64,000 bases of DNA from Macrobrachium rosenbergii. Lineage: Eukaryota; Arthropoda; Malacostraca; Decapoda; Palaemonidae. The position numbers and the translations under genes were made by a program. Below the pieces are notes generated by a model. It was not told the DNA's origin, did not search any database, and was given only the letters and a program-made list of their open reading frames with translations. Below, piece after piece: positions 61,141 to 64,000 of this stretch (its first letter is position 1; the number at the start of each line of letters is the position of its first letter). The stretch spans positions 25,007,001 through 25,071,000 of the forward strand of contig NC_089744.1 of the NCBI RefSeq assembly GCF_040412425.1, written 5' to 3'.

Positions 61141-61565
61141 GTTCTCTGTCTTACTTTCTCAATCAAACTCTTCAAGGGTACTCTAAAAACTTTAAACCTT
61201 AGTGACCCTTGTAATCATCCTTACTAATTTTCTTAAACATCCAATGCCACAATGGTCCCGTGGGCTATAAATATAAGAAGCGCTGGCATGTGATCAAGTC
61301 TTGAAATAAAGACGAAAGCTCAGGGTCTACGATCTTTCCTTTCACCTTTTCCTGCGAGCGCTTCTTAAATTTCTTTGCAGCCATTCCATCATCAAGACAC
61401 ACTACACTCCATAATCACATACTCGGACTATTGTTCAATTCCTTCTTCATTCCTTTGCGCAGTATTTTACTTCCTTCTTTAAACCCTTAACATTTGTTTC
61501 CACAACCATTCTCAAATTTAAACCATTACCTTAAACTCTTAACAGCATTCTGTTCTGCTCAGTTG

Positions 61566-63673
<2,108 letters not shown>

Positions 63674-63899
63674 CTTGATTGGTCTGTGTTGTAACAAATG
63701 TCTTGATGAGCGTATCAGTGGTCTGCGTGTATAATGACAAGGCATAGTTAAGTGACTTGAGTTCTGGTGATTTGTCGAGGAAGTTCTTTTTAAGGCCATT
63801 TCCTCCAGCATGGAAGTACTGCTTGATGGTATCAAGAGCTGCTTCAAGTACAGCGCACTGTTTAGGTGTAAGGTTACGCTCAAAGTCCTTCGATATGTC
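63674..63899 (-). CDS. unc-13: unc-13 exon: end of MUN domain
   Basis: This 226-bp exon encodes 75 complete residues plus one base. It starts [15 protein letters not shown] and contains [20 protein letters not shown] and [17 protein letters not shown], the signature end of the MUN domain, which acts in syntaxin opening and SNARE assembly. The acceptor is a pyrimidine-rich stretch ending CCCACAG just above 63899, and the donor is G|GTAGGT at 63673. It ends in phase 1, which matches the start of the next exon at 54577. An open reading frame extends past both exon ends, but those extensions lose similarity to the family, so I cut at the splice sites. Coding is unbroken. Confidence 0.95.
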
Positions 63900-64000
63900 C
63901 TGTGGGTTAGCAAGATTTGCAATGAGCAATGTACTTCAAATAAGTACAAAAAATAGCATTATTCTGTTTCCTGATTATCAAAATGTTATTTTTTAATAGG

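Overview
This window is nuclear DNA from an animal, most likely a decapod crustacean. The evidence is an arthropod-type unc-13 gene with very long introns, dense di- and trinucleotide microsatellites, and a mix of Gypsy, BEL, DIRS, piggyBac, pogo/Tigger, SINE and RTE-like relics. There is no prokaryotic gene organisation. The species cannot be fixed from the sequence alone.

The only host gene I can support is the 3' end of unc-13 (Munc13), on the minus strand. Five exons were found: 63899-63674, 54577-54485, 54360-54195, 28998-28872 and 21149-20985. Each pair of junctions has GT/AG boundaries and matching codon phase. Together they encode the end of the MUN domain, the whole C-terminal C2C domain and the stop codon. 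Their introns are about 9.1 kb, 124 bp, 25.2 kb and 7.7 kb. A short acidic ORF with a splice donor at 58711-58902 could be an alternative exon of the same gene.

The long introns are full of transposons. The last intron (21150-28871) holds a Tigger-like element with a 167-bp hairpin and a complete but decayed Gypsy LTR element (23305-28270, 4-bp target duplication AAGT). The 25-kb intron (28999-54194) holds a nested pile: a DIRS fragment, cut by a BEL-type element whose LTR carries a 1.6-kb TTAA-flanked element; a piggyBac transposon (35965-40796) with decayed transposase; a second, truncated Gypsy copy on the minus strand (43174-45535); a tRNA-derived SINE; and two DIRS copies arranged tail to tail (about 46.5-53.1 kb) around a short inverted-repeat element. 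The 9.1-kb intron holds long TA microsatellites and a degraded LINE-like region.

Downstream of unc-13 (positions 1-20984) I found no convincing gene. That part holds several 3' ends of one LINE family with AAT tails, a 49-bp minisatellite of about 33 copies, other tandem duplications, a microsatellite-rich hairpin and a possible solo LTR. The left edge of the window is the end of a second copy of the 1.6-kb TTAA element. All transposon ORFs are interrupted, so none of these copies looks autonomous.
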